Under the pieces are notes generated by a model. It worked only from the letters and a program-made list of their open reading frames with translations, searched no databases and had not been told where the DNA came from. From VRUE01 sp963805455 (GTDB lineage Bacteria; Actinomycetota; Thermoleophilia; Solirubrobacterales; 70-9), in assembly GCA_963805455.1 (NCBI GenBank), contig CAWDUJ010000001.1, positions 62,001 through 126,000 of the forward strand: a stretch of 64,000 nt of DNA, written 5' to 3'. Position 1 is the first letter of the stretch. Every line of letters begins with the position of its first letter. This document shows, in pieces, positions 48,811 through 56,611 of this stretch. The position numbers and the translations under genes are program-made.

Positions 48811-50247
48811 ATGCCTTCCGTGGAGAGGAGCGCAACGATCGCGGACCAGGATGTCGCCTTTGCCGGCGCGGCACGGCAGGCCGAGATGGTGCGGGCGGGT
48901 GAGGTCTCCCCGACCGAGCTGGTCCAGCTGAGTCTCGACCGGATCGCCCGCCTCGACCCCCAGCTCAACGCCTTTCGAAAGGTCTTCGCCGAGAAGGCTC
49001 TGCTCGAAGCCGAGCAGGCCGAGGCGCGTCTGAAGGCGGGGGAGGAGCGGCCGCTGCTCGGGGTGCCGATCGCGATCAAGAACGAGGTCGACGTCGCCGG
49101 CGAGATCAACACGCACGGGACCGACGGCTTCACCGACCCCGCCACCAATGACTCGGAGATGGTGCGACGGCTGCGTGAGGCGGGCGCGATCATCGTTGGC
49201 CTGACCCTGATGCCCGAGCTGGGGATCTGCTGCTTCACCGAGTCGGCCACCTACGGCGTCACCCGCAATCCCTGGAACCTCCAGCGCAGCCCCGGCGGCT
49301 CGAGCGGGGGCAGCGCGGCGGCGGTTGCATCCGGGATGGTCCCGATCGCGTCGGCCGGAGACGGCGGCGGCTCGATCCGAGGTCCCGCGGCCTCGTGCGG
49401 GCTGTTCGGGATCAAGCCCCAGCGCGGCCGGATCCCGCTGGTCCCGGACGACGAAGCTTGGAACGGCCTCGTCGTCGTCGGCAGCTTCAGCCGCAATGTG
49501 CTCGACAGCGCCCTCTGGCTCGACATCTGCAGCGGCGGGTCGGACGAGACCGGTGCGCCGCCCCCGCCAGACCGCCCTTTCGTCGAGGCGGCGAGGACGG
49601 TTCCCGGAAAGCTGCGGATCGCCTGGTCGACTTCGCCGCCGCGTGCGGCGGTGCCGGCGAAGGTCCCCGAGTTCGTCGAGGCCGCGGTGATCGACACCGC
49701 CGAGCTGCTCGGCTCGCTGGGTCACGAGGTCTCCGAACGGGATCCAAACTGGGGTGGGATCGGCAACAACATCACGGCGCGCTTTCTCCGCGGCGTCTCC
49801 GATGATGTCCAGAAGGTTCCGCACCCGGAGCGGCTCGAACGGCGGACCCGCGGCTTCGGCCGACTCGGCTCGATCCTCCCCGACGGGCTGTTCGAGCGGG
49901 CGATGAAAGGCCGCGACGCTGACGCCGCCAGGGTCAACGCGATCTTCGACTCACACGACGTCCTCGTGACGCCGGTGATGTGCGGCACCGCCCTCCCGGT
50001 TCGCCGCTGGGAGGGGCAGGGAGCGCTTCGGACTGTGCTCGGGATGAGCGCCTTCTTTCCCTTCTGCATCCCCTGGAACCACCTCGGCAACCCGGCGATG
50101 TCGGTGCCCGCCGGCTTTGCCGCCGACGGGATGCCGCTCGCGGTCCAGATCATCGGCCGCCCCGGCGACGAGGCGACGCTCCTCTCACTCGCCGCCCAGC
50201 TCGAGGCCGAGCGGCCCTGGGCGGACGCCCGCCCGCCGATCTCCTAG
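48811..50247 (+). CDS. Amidase signature family enzyme
   Basis: A 478-aa hydrolase. The Ser-cisSer-Lys triad is visible as Lys90 (IAIKNEV), the cis-Ser in GGSSGGS (162-168) and nucleophile Ser188 (GDGGGSIR). It hydrolyses carboxylic amides; relatives include GatA, but there are no GatB/GatC genes here, and the sequence around the active site fits stand-alone amidases. ATG 48811 is chosen; longer frames lie in the divergent gene's start region. Confidence 0.92.
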   Translation: MPSVERSATIADQDVAFAGAARQAEMVRAGEVSPTELVQLSLDRIARLDPQLNAFRKVFAEKALLEAEQAEARLKAGEERPLLGVPIAIKNEVDVAGEINTHGTDGFTDPATNDSEMVRRLREAGAIIVGLTLMPELGICCFTESATYGVTRNPWNLQRSPGGSSGGSAAAVASGMVPIASAGDGGGSIRGPAASCGLFGIKPQRGRIPLVPDDEAWNGLVVVGSFSRNVLDSALWLDICSGGSDETGAPPPPDRPFVEAARTVPGKLRIAWSTSPPRAAVPAKVPEFVEAAVIDTAELLGSLGHEVSERDPNWGGIGNNITARFLRGVSDDVQKVPHPERLERRTRGFGRLGSILPDGLFERAMKGRDADAARVNAIFDSHDVLVTPVMCGTALPVRRWEGQGALRTVLGMSAFFPFCIPWNHLGNPAMSVPAGFAADGMPLAVQIIGRPGDEATLLSLAAQLEAERPWADARPPIS

Positions 50248-51534
50248 CTAGCCGGGGAAGACCCTGCGCATCCGCGCCAGCTCGCGGATCTTGCCGCGGG
50301 GTCGGATCCGGCGCTGAAGGAAGTACTTCATCGGGTTCTCGTCGGGCTTCGTGAACGAGATCCAGTCGTTCCAGCTCGTCTCGAGGACCAGGTTCGGGTC
50401 CGGGACTTCGCCCGGCTCGGCCCTGGTCGAGCCGTTGTCGAGGATCAGGTGCCACGGCTCCGCGTCGGTGAACTTCCACTGGTAGACGACCTTGGAGCCG
50501 TTGACCGCCTTTGGGTTGGCCGAGCGGGCGGTGACGTCGAACCAGAGGCGCTGCAGCTCCGGCGTGGCTTCGGGCTTGCTGTCGGGCGGGCCGAGGACGC
50601 CGCCGAGAAGCAGCTTGACCTGGCGTTTGGCGACCTCCTCCTCGTCGAGCTCGGGGTCGAATGGGAAGACGCCCGGCGGCATCTCCTCGGTCGGGTAGCC
50701 GATCGTTCGCCAGCGCTGACGGATCAGTTTCAGCCCGAAGGCGAAGATGTCCTCGATCGAGAAGCCGTAGCACTCGGTGTATTCGCGATTCATGTCAGGC
50801 GGGGTGAAGACGGCCGGCCCGTACGGGAGGACCTCGCGGAGGAGCTCGATGACCGCCGCCCGGTTTTCCTTCCAGCCGGGGTTGCCCTCGCCGAGCAGTT
50901 CGGAGAGGACCTTGACTCCGAACCCGATGTGGCGCTGCTCGTCGCGGGAGACGTTGGCGATCCCGGAGCTGAAGCCCGGCAGCGATTCTTCGGAGGAGAA
51001 GAAGTCCTCGATGAAGTGCTGGCCCGGCTGGGCGAGGCTGCCCTCGACGATCAGGTGGTAGAGGGTGATCGCCTGCGCGTACTTGGGAAGCGAGCGGTCC
51101 TTGCGGAGTTCATCGGCCATCACGTCGAGGCGGTCGAAGATCCCGCGGTAGCCCCAGTTGAGCTGCGGCAGGGTGGAGGAGAGGGTCGCCTGGATCGTGT
51201 CGCCGCCGACCCCGATGACCTCCCTGAAGAAGCGGTGGAAGAAGACGGCGTGGCGGACCTCGTCGACCTGCTGGGTGGCGAGGAAGTACTGCTGCTCCTC
51301 GGTCGGGGCCGCGGTGACGTAGGGGGCGAGGGTGTCGGCGACCCGGTCCTCGCCGTAGAAGAACATCGAGTAGATCCACATCGCCGAGCGGCGCTGGATG
51401 TCGGTGAGCCCGTCCCAGCCATCCTTGTCGGCGGAGAAGTCGATGTCGTAGGCGCTCCAGTTCCCCTGCTCCCAGCGGTGGTAGAGGTCCTCGTATGTGA
51501 CGCTGTCCATCAGGCTCTGCGATGCGACGCTCAT
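50248..51534 (-). CDS. R2-like ligand-binding oxidase (R2lox) fused to an SCP2-like domain
   Basis: A 428-aa protein. Residues 10-300 are a ferritin-like ribonucleotide reductase R2 homologue with metal ligands Glu62, Glu92-x-x-His95, Glu164 and Glu199-x-x-His202. Val65 (Glu62+3) and Tyr159 (Glu164-5) occupy the positions of the Val-Tyr crosslink in Mycobacterium R2lox (Rv0233), which holds a Mn/Fe cofactor and a fatty-acid-like ligand. Residues ~315-428 look like a sterol carrier protein 2 domain (Val-Tyr-Gln-Trp-Lys-Phe-Thr-Asp, Trp-His-Leu-Ile-Leu-Asp-Asn-Gly, Leu-Glu-Thr-Ser-Trp-Asn-Asp-Trp). It is likely a lipid-acting oxidase; the substrate is unknown. A palindrome lies 75 bp upstream. 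Confidence 0.8.
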   Translation of the reverse strand: MSVASQSLMDSVTYEDLYHRWEQGNWSAYDIDFSADKDGWDGLTDIQRRSAMWIYSMFFYGEDRVADTLAPYVTAAPTEEQQYFLATQQVDEVRHAVFFHRFFREVIGVGGDTIQATLSSTLPQLNWGYRGIFDRLDVMADELRKDRSLPKYAQAITLYHLIVEGSLAQPGQHFIEDFFSSEESLPGFSSGIANVSRDEQRHIGFGVKVLSELLGEGNPGWKENRAAVIELLREVLPYGPAVFTPPDMNREYTECYGFSIEDIFAFGLKLIRQRWRTIGYPTEEMPPGVFPFDPELDEEEVAKRQVKLLLGGVLGPPDSKPEATPELQRLWFDVTARSANPKAVNGSKVVYQWKFTDAEPWHLILDNGSTRAEPGEVPDPNLVLETSWNDWISFTKPDENPMKYFLQRRIRPRGKIRELARMRRVFPG

Positions 51535-51608
51535 CTCTTCTCCTTTTGGTGTTGCATTCCCCCGCGCAGGCAGGGTACCGTGATACTGGCTGTTCAGCCA
51601 GGATCTAT

Positions 51609-51630
51609 AAGTGTGACGTCGGACACACTT
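51609..51630. promoter_or_regulatory. Operator candidate upstream of the R2lox-SCP2 gene
   Basis: AAGTGTG-N8-CACACTT is a perfect 7-bp inverted repeat 75 bp upstream of the gene, of the size bound by TetR or GntR-type regulators. A second perfect repeat, CTGGCTG-TT-CAGCCAG (51586-51601), lies between it and the start and could form a hairpin in the leader. Confidence 0.5.
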
Positions 51631-51677
51631 GATTTGAGGGGCTGAAACAGCTCAGCCCGCGAGCAGCCACCTCCGGC

Positions 51678-51905
51678 CTAGGGCTTGTCTTTCGTCCCCA
51701 CCTTGAAGGGGACGTCCGACGGGTAGATCTCCTCCCTCACGCCCTCAGGCAGTCTTTCGGCGACATAGTTGGCTATCGGCAAGGCACGCCGCTGGCGAAG
51801 AATCAGATCTTCGAAAGCCTCAAGAGCGGTCTCCCCGGATCCATAGCCGGCATCAAGCCAATCCTTCTCCGTGGCTTGATACTGGAAGTGGTAGTAGGTA
51901 TTCAC
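51678..51905 (-). CDS. Small hypothetical protein, atypical composition
   Basis: A 75-aa protein beginning Met-Asn-Thr-Tyr-Tyr-His-Phe-Gln-Tyr with a Gly-Ser-Gly-Glu-Thr-Ala-Leu-Glu-Ala-Phe-Glu-Asp-Leu helix. I do not recognise it. Codon use is clearly less GC-rich than that of neighbours, and it lies next to an AT-richer stretch (51905-52020) and a decayed gene, so it may be an acquired fragment. It has no ribosome site of note. Confidence 0.4.
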   Translation of the reverse strand: MNTYYHFQYQATEKDWLDAGYGSGETALEAFEDLILRQRRALPIANYVAERLPEGVREEIYPSDVPFKVGTKDKP

Positions 51906-52060
51906 AACTGACTATCTTTTTGTAGCAAACCTCACTAAATTTCGTGCAATGGGGCCCCCGGTTTTGTCGCTCCGTGCAGGAAGTTGGGATTTTCTGGGCA
52001 AACGGTATGTAATCTCGGTCGCAATCAAGCCCGAGGCTTGGAGGCGACGATGGGCGCGTG

Positions 52061-52699
52061 GACGAGCCGCACCGCTGGCGCTCTCCCCTTCTTGGGGAGT
52101 CCCATCTGCTGAGCCTGCCTCAGGGGACGAACGAGTACTTCCGCCGCGGCTCCGGCGGCGCCTACTCCCAGATCGCCCTGGCCGGGGGCTGGACTGCGTC
52201 TCGCGCCTGGCGCTGACCTCCTGCGAGACCCCCTACGACGAGTTTCCCCCGGAGCCATTCGACAAATTGCCTGAGATCGCCGGTGACCCGGCGGCATAGC
52301 AGCTCCTGGCGGCCCTCGAGGACCCCGAGGTTCGCAAGCTGCCCGCGGCCTTCGGCCTCCTCGTCAAGCACCCGCTCGATGGCTCCGCCTCCGACTCCTA
52401 CGCACTGCAATGCGCCCGCGACCCCGACGTCCTCAGGGACACCGCGAAGGTGATGGCGGGGCGCCTCGACCGAGGTCGTCCACCAAGCCGGCGCGACCCT
52501 GATCGAGCGCTGGACGTCACCGACCGTGCTGATCTGGTCGAGCGAGGACCCCGTCTTCCCGCTCGAGCACGCCCGCCGCTATTTCGAAGCGCTGCCGAAC
52601 GCTCGGGTGGTCGAGATCGACAACAGCTACAGCTTCACCCTGAGGACCAGCCGCAGGCGGTCGCCGACGCGCTGGCCGCCTTCGCCGCCTGGGTCAGGC
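52061..52699 (+). pseudogene. Decayed alpha/beta hydrolase
   Basis: Pieces of one alpha/beta hydrolase are spread over three frames. The first (52061-52190, Leu-Pro-Gln-Gly-Thr-Asn-Glu-Tyr-Phe-Arg-Arg-Gly...Ala-Leu-Ala-Gly-Gly) passes to a second (52187-52460, with a TAG stop inside at 52297), then a third from about 52462 (Leu-Ile-Glu-Arg-Trp-Thr-Ser-Pro-Thr-Val-Leu-Ile-Trp-Ser-Ser-Glu-Asp-Pro-Val-Phe), and a last shift near 52640 to Pro-Glu-Asp-Gln-Pro-Gln-Ala-Val-Ala-Asp-Ala-Leu. At least three frameshifts and one nonsense codon make it non-functional. The true start and nucleophile region are lost. The ~155 bp before it (51906-52060) are AT-richer and contain no gene I can support. Confidence 0.7.
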
Positions 52700-54199
52700 C
52701 TCGACCGAGGCCGGCCTGTCGATCTCGCGCTTGAGAATCTTGCCGGTCGGGCCTTTGGGGAGCTCGTCGATGAACCAGACGACGCGGGGATACTTGTAGG
52801 CGGCGATCTGCTCCTTGACGTGGGCGCTGACCTCCTCCGCTGTCATCTCCTCGCCCTCGTGGAGGACGACGACGGCGCCGATCTCCTCGCCCCACTCGTC
52901 GTGCGGGATCCCGACCACGGCCGCTTCGCGGATCTTCGGGTGCTCGTAGAGCACTTCCTCGACCTCGCGCGGGTAGACGTTGTAGCCGCCGCGGATGATC
53001 AGGTCCTTCTTGCGGTCGACGATGTAGAAGTAGCCGTCCTCGTCGGTGCGGGCCATGTCGCCGCTGTGGAACCAGCCGCCGCGCATCGCCTCCGCGGTCG
53101 CCTCGGGCTTCTGCCAGTAGCCCTTCATGATGTTGTGGCCGCGGATCACGATCTCCCCGACCTCGCCCTGCTCGACCGGGTTGTCGTCCTCGTCGACCAC
53201 CCGCATCTCGACACCTTCGATCGGCTCGCCGATCGAGCCCGGCTTGCGCTCGCGCCCCGGGTGGTTGGAGCTGGAGACCGGCGAGGTCTCCGAGAGGCCG
53301 TAGCCCTCGAGGATGATCGCCCCGAACGCCTCCTCGAACCCACGCAGAACCTCGACCGGCATCGAGGCGCCGCCGGTGATGCAGGTGCACAGCGCGGAGG
53401 TGTCGTAGCTCTCGCGCTCGGGGTGATGCAGAAGCGCCCCGTACATCGTCGGCACGCCGTAGAAGTGGGTGACGCGATCGCGCTGCATCGTCTCCAGCGC
53501 CAGGGCGGGCTCGAATTTGGGCACCAGGGTGAGGCAGGCGCCGACCTGCAGCGAGGCGTTCATCGCCACGGTCTGGCCAAAGGAGTGAAAGAGGGGAAGC
53601 GAGCCGAGGACGACGTTGCCGGAATCGATCTCGCAGGTGGTCCTCGACGAGACGTCGGCGTTGCGGGCGAGGTTGTGGTGGGTCAGCTCCGCGCCCTTCG
53701 GGCTGCCGGTCGTTCCCGAGGTGTAGAGGATCACCGCGGTGTCGTCGTCGGCGACCTCGGCGAGGCCCTCGGTCGGCGAGAGGGCCTCCAGCGTCGCGGC
53801 GAAGGCGGCGGGCTCGACCTCGATCAGGTCGGCTCCGGCGTCGGCGGCGCCGTCGCCCGCCTCCGCGCAGAACCCCTGCCATGCCAGAAGCAGCTTCGCG
53901 CCCGAGTCCTCCAGGTAATAGGCGATCTCGCGGCGCTTGAGAAGGACGTTCATCGGGACGACGATCCCTCCGGCTCGGAGGACGCCGTAGTAGGCGACCG
54001 GGAACTCCGGCACGTTCGGCAGCATCACCCCGACCCGGTCGCCGGACTCCAGCCCGCGATCTGTGAGAAGTGAGGCGAGCTGGCCGCTGCGCTCGTCGAG
54101 GAGGCCGTAGCTGAGCTCGGTCTCGCCGAGGCGGATAGCCGCTCCGTCCGGCGCGCGCTCGGCGCCCGTGGTGACAATCGATGCCAGGTTCGTCCCCAT
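52694..54199 (-). CDS. Long-chain-fatty-acid-CoA ligase (AMP-binding enzyme)
   Basis: A 501-aa adenylate-forming enzyme that activates a carboxylic acid, probably a fatty acid, to its CoA thioester. The P-loop-like Tyr-Thr-Ser-Gly-Thr-Thr-Gly-Ser-Pro-Lys-Gly is near residues 159-169. Gly-Tyr-Gly-Leu-Ser-Glu-Thr-Ser (A5) is near 302-309, Arg-Gly-His-Asn-Ile-Met-Lys-Gly-Tyr follows, and the catalytic C-terminal Lys is in Gly-Pro-Thr-Gly-Lys-Ile-Leu-Lys. It is slightly shorter than typical FadD (~540). The pseudogene overlaps its 3' end. Confidence 0.93.
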   Translation of the reverse strand: MGTNLASIVTTGAERAPDGAAIRLGETELSYGLLDERSGQLASLLTDRGLESGDRVGVMLPNVPEFPVAYYGVLRAGGIVVPMNVLLKRREIAYYLEDSGAKLLLAWQGFCAEAGDGAADAGADLIEVEPAAFAATLEALSPTEGLAEVADDDTAVILYTSGTTGSPKGAELTHHNLARNADVSSRTTCEIDSGNVVLGSLPLFHSFGQTVAMNASLQVGACLTLVPKFEPALALETMQRDRVTHFYGVPTMYGALLHHPERESYDTSALCTCITGGASMPVEVLRGFEEAFGAIILEGYGLSETSPVSSSNHPGRERKPGSIGEPIEGVEMRVVDEDDNPVEQGEVGEIVIRGHNIMKGYWQKPEATAEAMRGGWFHSGDMARTDEDGYFYIVDRKKDLIIRGGYNVYPREVEEVLYEHPKIREAAVVGIPHDEWGEEIGAVVVLHEGEEMTAEEVSAHVKEQIAAYKYPRVVWFIDELPKGPTGKILKREIDRPASVEA

Positions 54200-54242
54200 T
54201 GCTCCCGCGATTGAGTCTACGTGAGGCGATAGGGTCGCCTCG

Positions 54243-54608
54243 ATGGAGGACCTCGGAGACCCGACCTCTTACCTGACGCTCAAACCCGGGGCGGCGGTGT
54301 ATTCGAGCGACGGTGAGAAACTCGGCGCGGTCGAGCACGTTCTCGCCGAACCCGACCTCGACGTCTTCGACGGGATCGTCCTCGACACCAGCGTCCTCCC
54401 CGGCGGCCACCGCTTCGCCGACGCGCCGCAGGTCGAGGAGGTCTACGACCGCGGCGTCGTCCTCAAGCTGACCGCGGCGGAGGCCGAGGGCCTGCCGGAG
54501 CCGACCGCGAATCCGGGAGCGCTCGAGGCCGACGCCGACGACGCCCCTCCCGGCGGCCTCAGCGGCAAGCTGCAGCGCGCCTGGGACCTGATCTCGGGCA
54601 ACTACTGA
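54243..54608 (+). CDS. PRC-barrel-like domain protein
   Basis: A 121-aa protein. Residues 9-78 read as a small beta-barrel of the PRC type (Gly-Ala-Ala-Val-Tyr-Ser-Ser-Asp-Gly-Glu-Lys-Leu-Gly-Ala-Val-Glu-His-Val-Leu, Val-Phe-Asp-Gly-Ile-Val-Leu, then Gly-Val-Val-Leu-Lys-Leu). An acidic, Pro-rich tail follows. Such domains occur in RimM and photosynthetic reaction-centre H subunits and in many small actinobacterial proteins. The function is unknown. It is divergent from the CoA ligase gene. Confidence 0.72.
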   Translation: MEDLGDPTSYLTLKPGAAVYSSDGEKLGAVEHVLAEPDLDVFDGIVLDTSVLPGGHRFADAPQVEEVYDRGVVLKLTAAEAEGLPEPTANPGALEADADDAPPGGLSGKLQRAWDLISGNY

Positions 54609-54642
54609 TGTCCCGGCCCCGATTTCTCTAGGATCCCCCGCC

Positions 54643-55125
54643 GTGAGACTGCTGATCGCGACACTCGTGGCCTGCGCGGCGATCGCCGCAGCCGGCTGCG
54701 GCAGCAACGACTCGACCACGGGGTCGGAAACATCGGCGAGCGCCGAATCAGCGACGACGACGAAGCCTGTCGTCAAGCCGCCGAAGGGCGCGCCGCCGAA
54801 GGAACTCGAGGTCAAGGACCTGGTCGAAGGCGAAGGCGACGAAGCGGTTGCCGGCGACCGCGTCAGCGTCGACTACGTCGGCGTCAACTACAGGAGCGGC
54901 AAGGAATTTGACTCATCCTGGAGCCGGAACGAACCATTCACCTTCACCCTCGGCGCCGGTGAAGTGATCCCGGGCTGGGACCAGGGGGTCCAGGGGATGA
55001 AAATCGGCGGCCGCCGCGAACTGATCATCCCGCCCGAACTCGCCTACGGTGCCGCCGGCAGCCCGCCGGCGATCCCGAAGAACGAAACGCTGATCTTCGT
55101 GGTCGACCTGCGCGAAATCAGCTGA
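54643..55125 (+). CDS. FKBP-type peptidyl-prolyl isomerase lipoprotein
   Basis: A 160-aa exported foldase. The signal peptide ends in a lipobox, Ala-Ala-Gly-Cys19. A Ser/Thr-rich linker follows (about 20-50). The FKBP domain (about 60-160) has Val-Ser-Val-Asp-Tyr-Val-Gly, Phe-Asp-Ser-Ser-Trp, Val-Ile-Pro-Gly-Trp-Asp-Gln-Gly and Pro-Pro-Glu-Leu-Ala-Tyr-Gly, which hold the active-site residues. It accelerates proline isomerisation in proteins outside the membrane. GTG 54643 has a TAGGAT hexamer 8 nt upstream, so it is possibly leaderless. Confidence 0.92.
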   Translation: MRLLIATLVACAAIAAAGCGSNDSTTGSETSASAESATTTKPVVKPPKGAPPKELEVKDLVEGEGDEAVAGDRVSVDYVGVNYRSGKEFDSSWSRNEPFTFTLGAGEVIPGWDQGVQGMKIGGRRELIIPPELAYGAAGSPPAIPKNETLIFVVDLREIS

Positions 55126-56150
55126 GCCGCCGAGCCCTCGCCGAGCGTCTCTCAGCCCAGGGCCTGACGGCCCCTCTTCCGGGCCCGGTCGCGGTCGCCG
55201 AGCGCCTGCTCGCGATCCAGGGCCAGGACCCTCGTGGGGCCCGGCTCGCGGTGCGGGCTCGCACCGAGGGCCTGACCGCGGCCGACGTCGACCGCGCCCT
55301 GAGCGAGGACCGCACCCTGTTGATCACCTGGCTCAACCGCGGAACGCTCCATCTGGTCCGCAGCGAGGACTACTTCTGGCTGCAGGCGCTGACGACCCCG
55401 CCGCTCCTGACCTCCAACTCGACCCGGCTGCGTCAGGAGGGAGTGGGGCCCGATCAGGCGGATCGCGCGGTGGCGATGATCGAGGCGGCGCTCGCCGATC
55501 GCGGCCCGATGACCCGGGCCCAACTCCGCGACCAGCTTGACGCCGGCGGGCTTCGGACCGAGGGGCAGGCGTTCATCCACCTGGCGTTCCGCGCGGCCCT
55601 GCGGGGAGTCGTGGTGCGGGGCCCGATGGTCGGCAGGCAGCACGCCTACGTCCTCGTCCGCGACTGGGTCGGCGAGCCGCCCGAGGTCGATCGCGACGCG
55701 GCCCTTGCCGAGCTCGCCCGCCGCTACCTGCGCGGACATGGGCCGGCGTCGGACCGCGACCTCGCAAAGTGGTCGGGCCTGCCCCTGCGCGACGTCCGCG
55801 CCGGCCTCGGCGCGATCTCCTCGGAGATCGAGGAGGCGGAGGACGGGGCGGTCCGCCTGCGCGGGAGGGGAGCCGGCTCCGCGAGGATGCCCTCGCCCAG
55901 GCTTCTCGGCGCCTTCGACCCGAGCCTGGTCGGCTGGTCCTCACGCGAGGAGATTGTCGGCGCCCACGGTCCGCGGATCGTCGCCGGCGGGATATTTCGG
56001 CCCTTCGCGATGGCCGGGGGCCGCGCGGTCGCGGTCTGGAAATGGGCGGGCGAACGGGTCGAGATCGACCAGCTGGAGGACATCTCCGGCCGTGCGTCGA
56101 AATCGCTCGAGCGCGATGCCGCGGACATCGCCCGCTTCCTCGGGACCTGA
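55122..56150 (+). CDS. Winged-helix (HTH_42, YcaQ/AlkZ-like) protein with probable CTG start
   Basis: A 342-aa protein of the family that includes DNA glycosylases AlkZ and YcaQ. The N-terminal Ser-Arg-Arg-Ala-Leu-Ala-Glu-Arg-Leu...Val-Ala-Glu-Arg-Leu-Leu-Ala-Ile-Gln-Gly-Gln-Asp-Pro-Arg-Gly-Ala-Arg-Leu-Ala is family-typical, followed by Thr-Trp-Leu-Asn-Arg-Gly-Thr-Leu-His-Leu-Val. This homology starts immediately at CTG 55122, which overlaps the FKBP stop (CTGA), and no ATG, GTG or TTG exists just upstream in frame. The first GTG (55251) would delete a conserved stretch. A role in DNA repair is possible but unproven; the catalytic Gln-x-Gln/Asp appears in Gln-Gly-Gln-Asp. Confidence 0.8.
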   Translation: MSRRALAERLSAQGLTAPLPGPVAVAERLLAIQGQDPRGARLAVRARTEGLTAADVDRALSEDRTLLITWLNRGTLHLVRSEDYFWLQALTTPPLLTSNSTRLRQEGVGPDQADRAVAMIEAALADRGPMTRAQLRDQLDAGGLRTEGQAFIHLAFRAALRGVVVRGPMVGRQHAYVLVRDWVGEPPEVDRDAALAELARRYLRGHGPASDRDLAKWSGLPLRDVRAGLGAISSEIEEAEDGAVRLRGRGAGSARMPSPRLLGAFDPSLVGWSSREEIVGAHGPRIVAGGIFRPFAMAGGRAVAVWKWAGERVEIDQLEDISGRASKSLERDAADIARFLGT

Positions 56151-56206
56151 TCAATCCCCTGATTCGGGCTTCAGTCGAAGGGGTATTGGGTCGATATGGA
56201 GGCAAG

Positions 56207-56566
56207 ATGAGTCCCGAGCAGACAATGGTGATCGAGGCCCTGATGGGAATCGAGCGCGAGCTCGCCGAGGGCGACGGCTCGACCTACCGGGAGCGCCTCA
56301 GCGACGACGCCGTCGTCGTCTTCCCGGGCAAAGTCCTCGACAAGTCGAGCACGGTCGCGGCGATGGACAGCACGCCCGCCTGGGATGACCTCTCCTTCGA
56401 CAGCAGGCGGCTCCGCGTCCTCGACGACGACGCGGCGATCGTCACCTACCGCTTCAGAGGCAAACGCGGCTACGAACGCTACGACGCGGTTCTCTCCAGC
56501 ACCTACGTGCGCGAGAACGGCGGCGACTGGGAACTCGCGTTCCACCAGCAGACCCCGCTGCCCTGA
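56207..56566 (+). CDS. NTF2-like (SnoaL/DUF4440-type) protein
   Basis: A 119-aa single-domain protein with an N-terminal helix (Met-Val-Ile-Glu-Ala-Leu-Met-Gly-Ile-Glu-Arg-Glu-Leu), then Tyr-Arg-Glu-Arg-Leu-Ser-Asp-Asp-Ala-Val-Val-Val-Phe-Pro-Gly, a Trp-Asp-Asp-Leu loop and strands ending in Trp-Glu-Leu-Ala-Phe-His-Gln-Gln-Thr-Pro. The family binds small molecules or catalyses isomerisations and hydrolyses. ATG 56207 has GGAGG 5 nt upstream, the best ribosome site in this area. The protein stands between the HTH_42 and hotdog genes. Confidence 0.8.
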   Translation: MSPEQTMVIEALMGIERELAEGDGSTYRERLSDDAVVVFPGKVLDKSSTVAAMDSTPAWDDLSFDSRRLRVLDDDAAIVTYRFRGKRGYERYDAVLSSTYVRENGGDWELAFHQQTPLP

Positions 56567-56611
56567 CCGACCCGCGGCCGGTTGGTGGCCGCAACTGATT
56601 GGATGGGCGCG

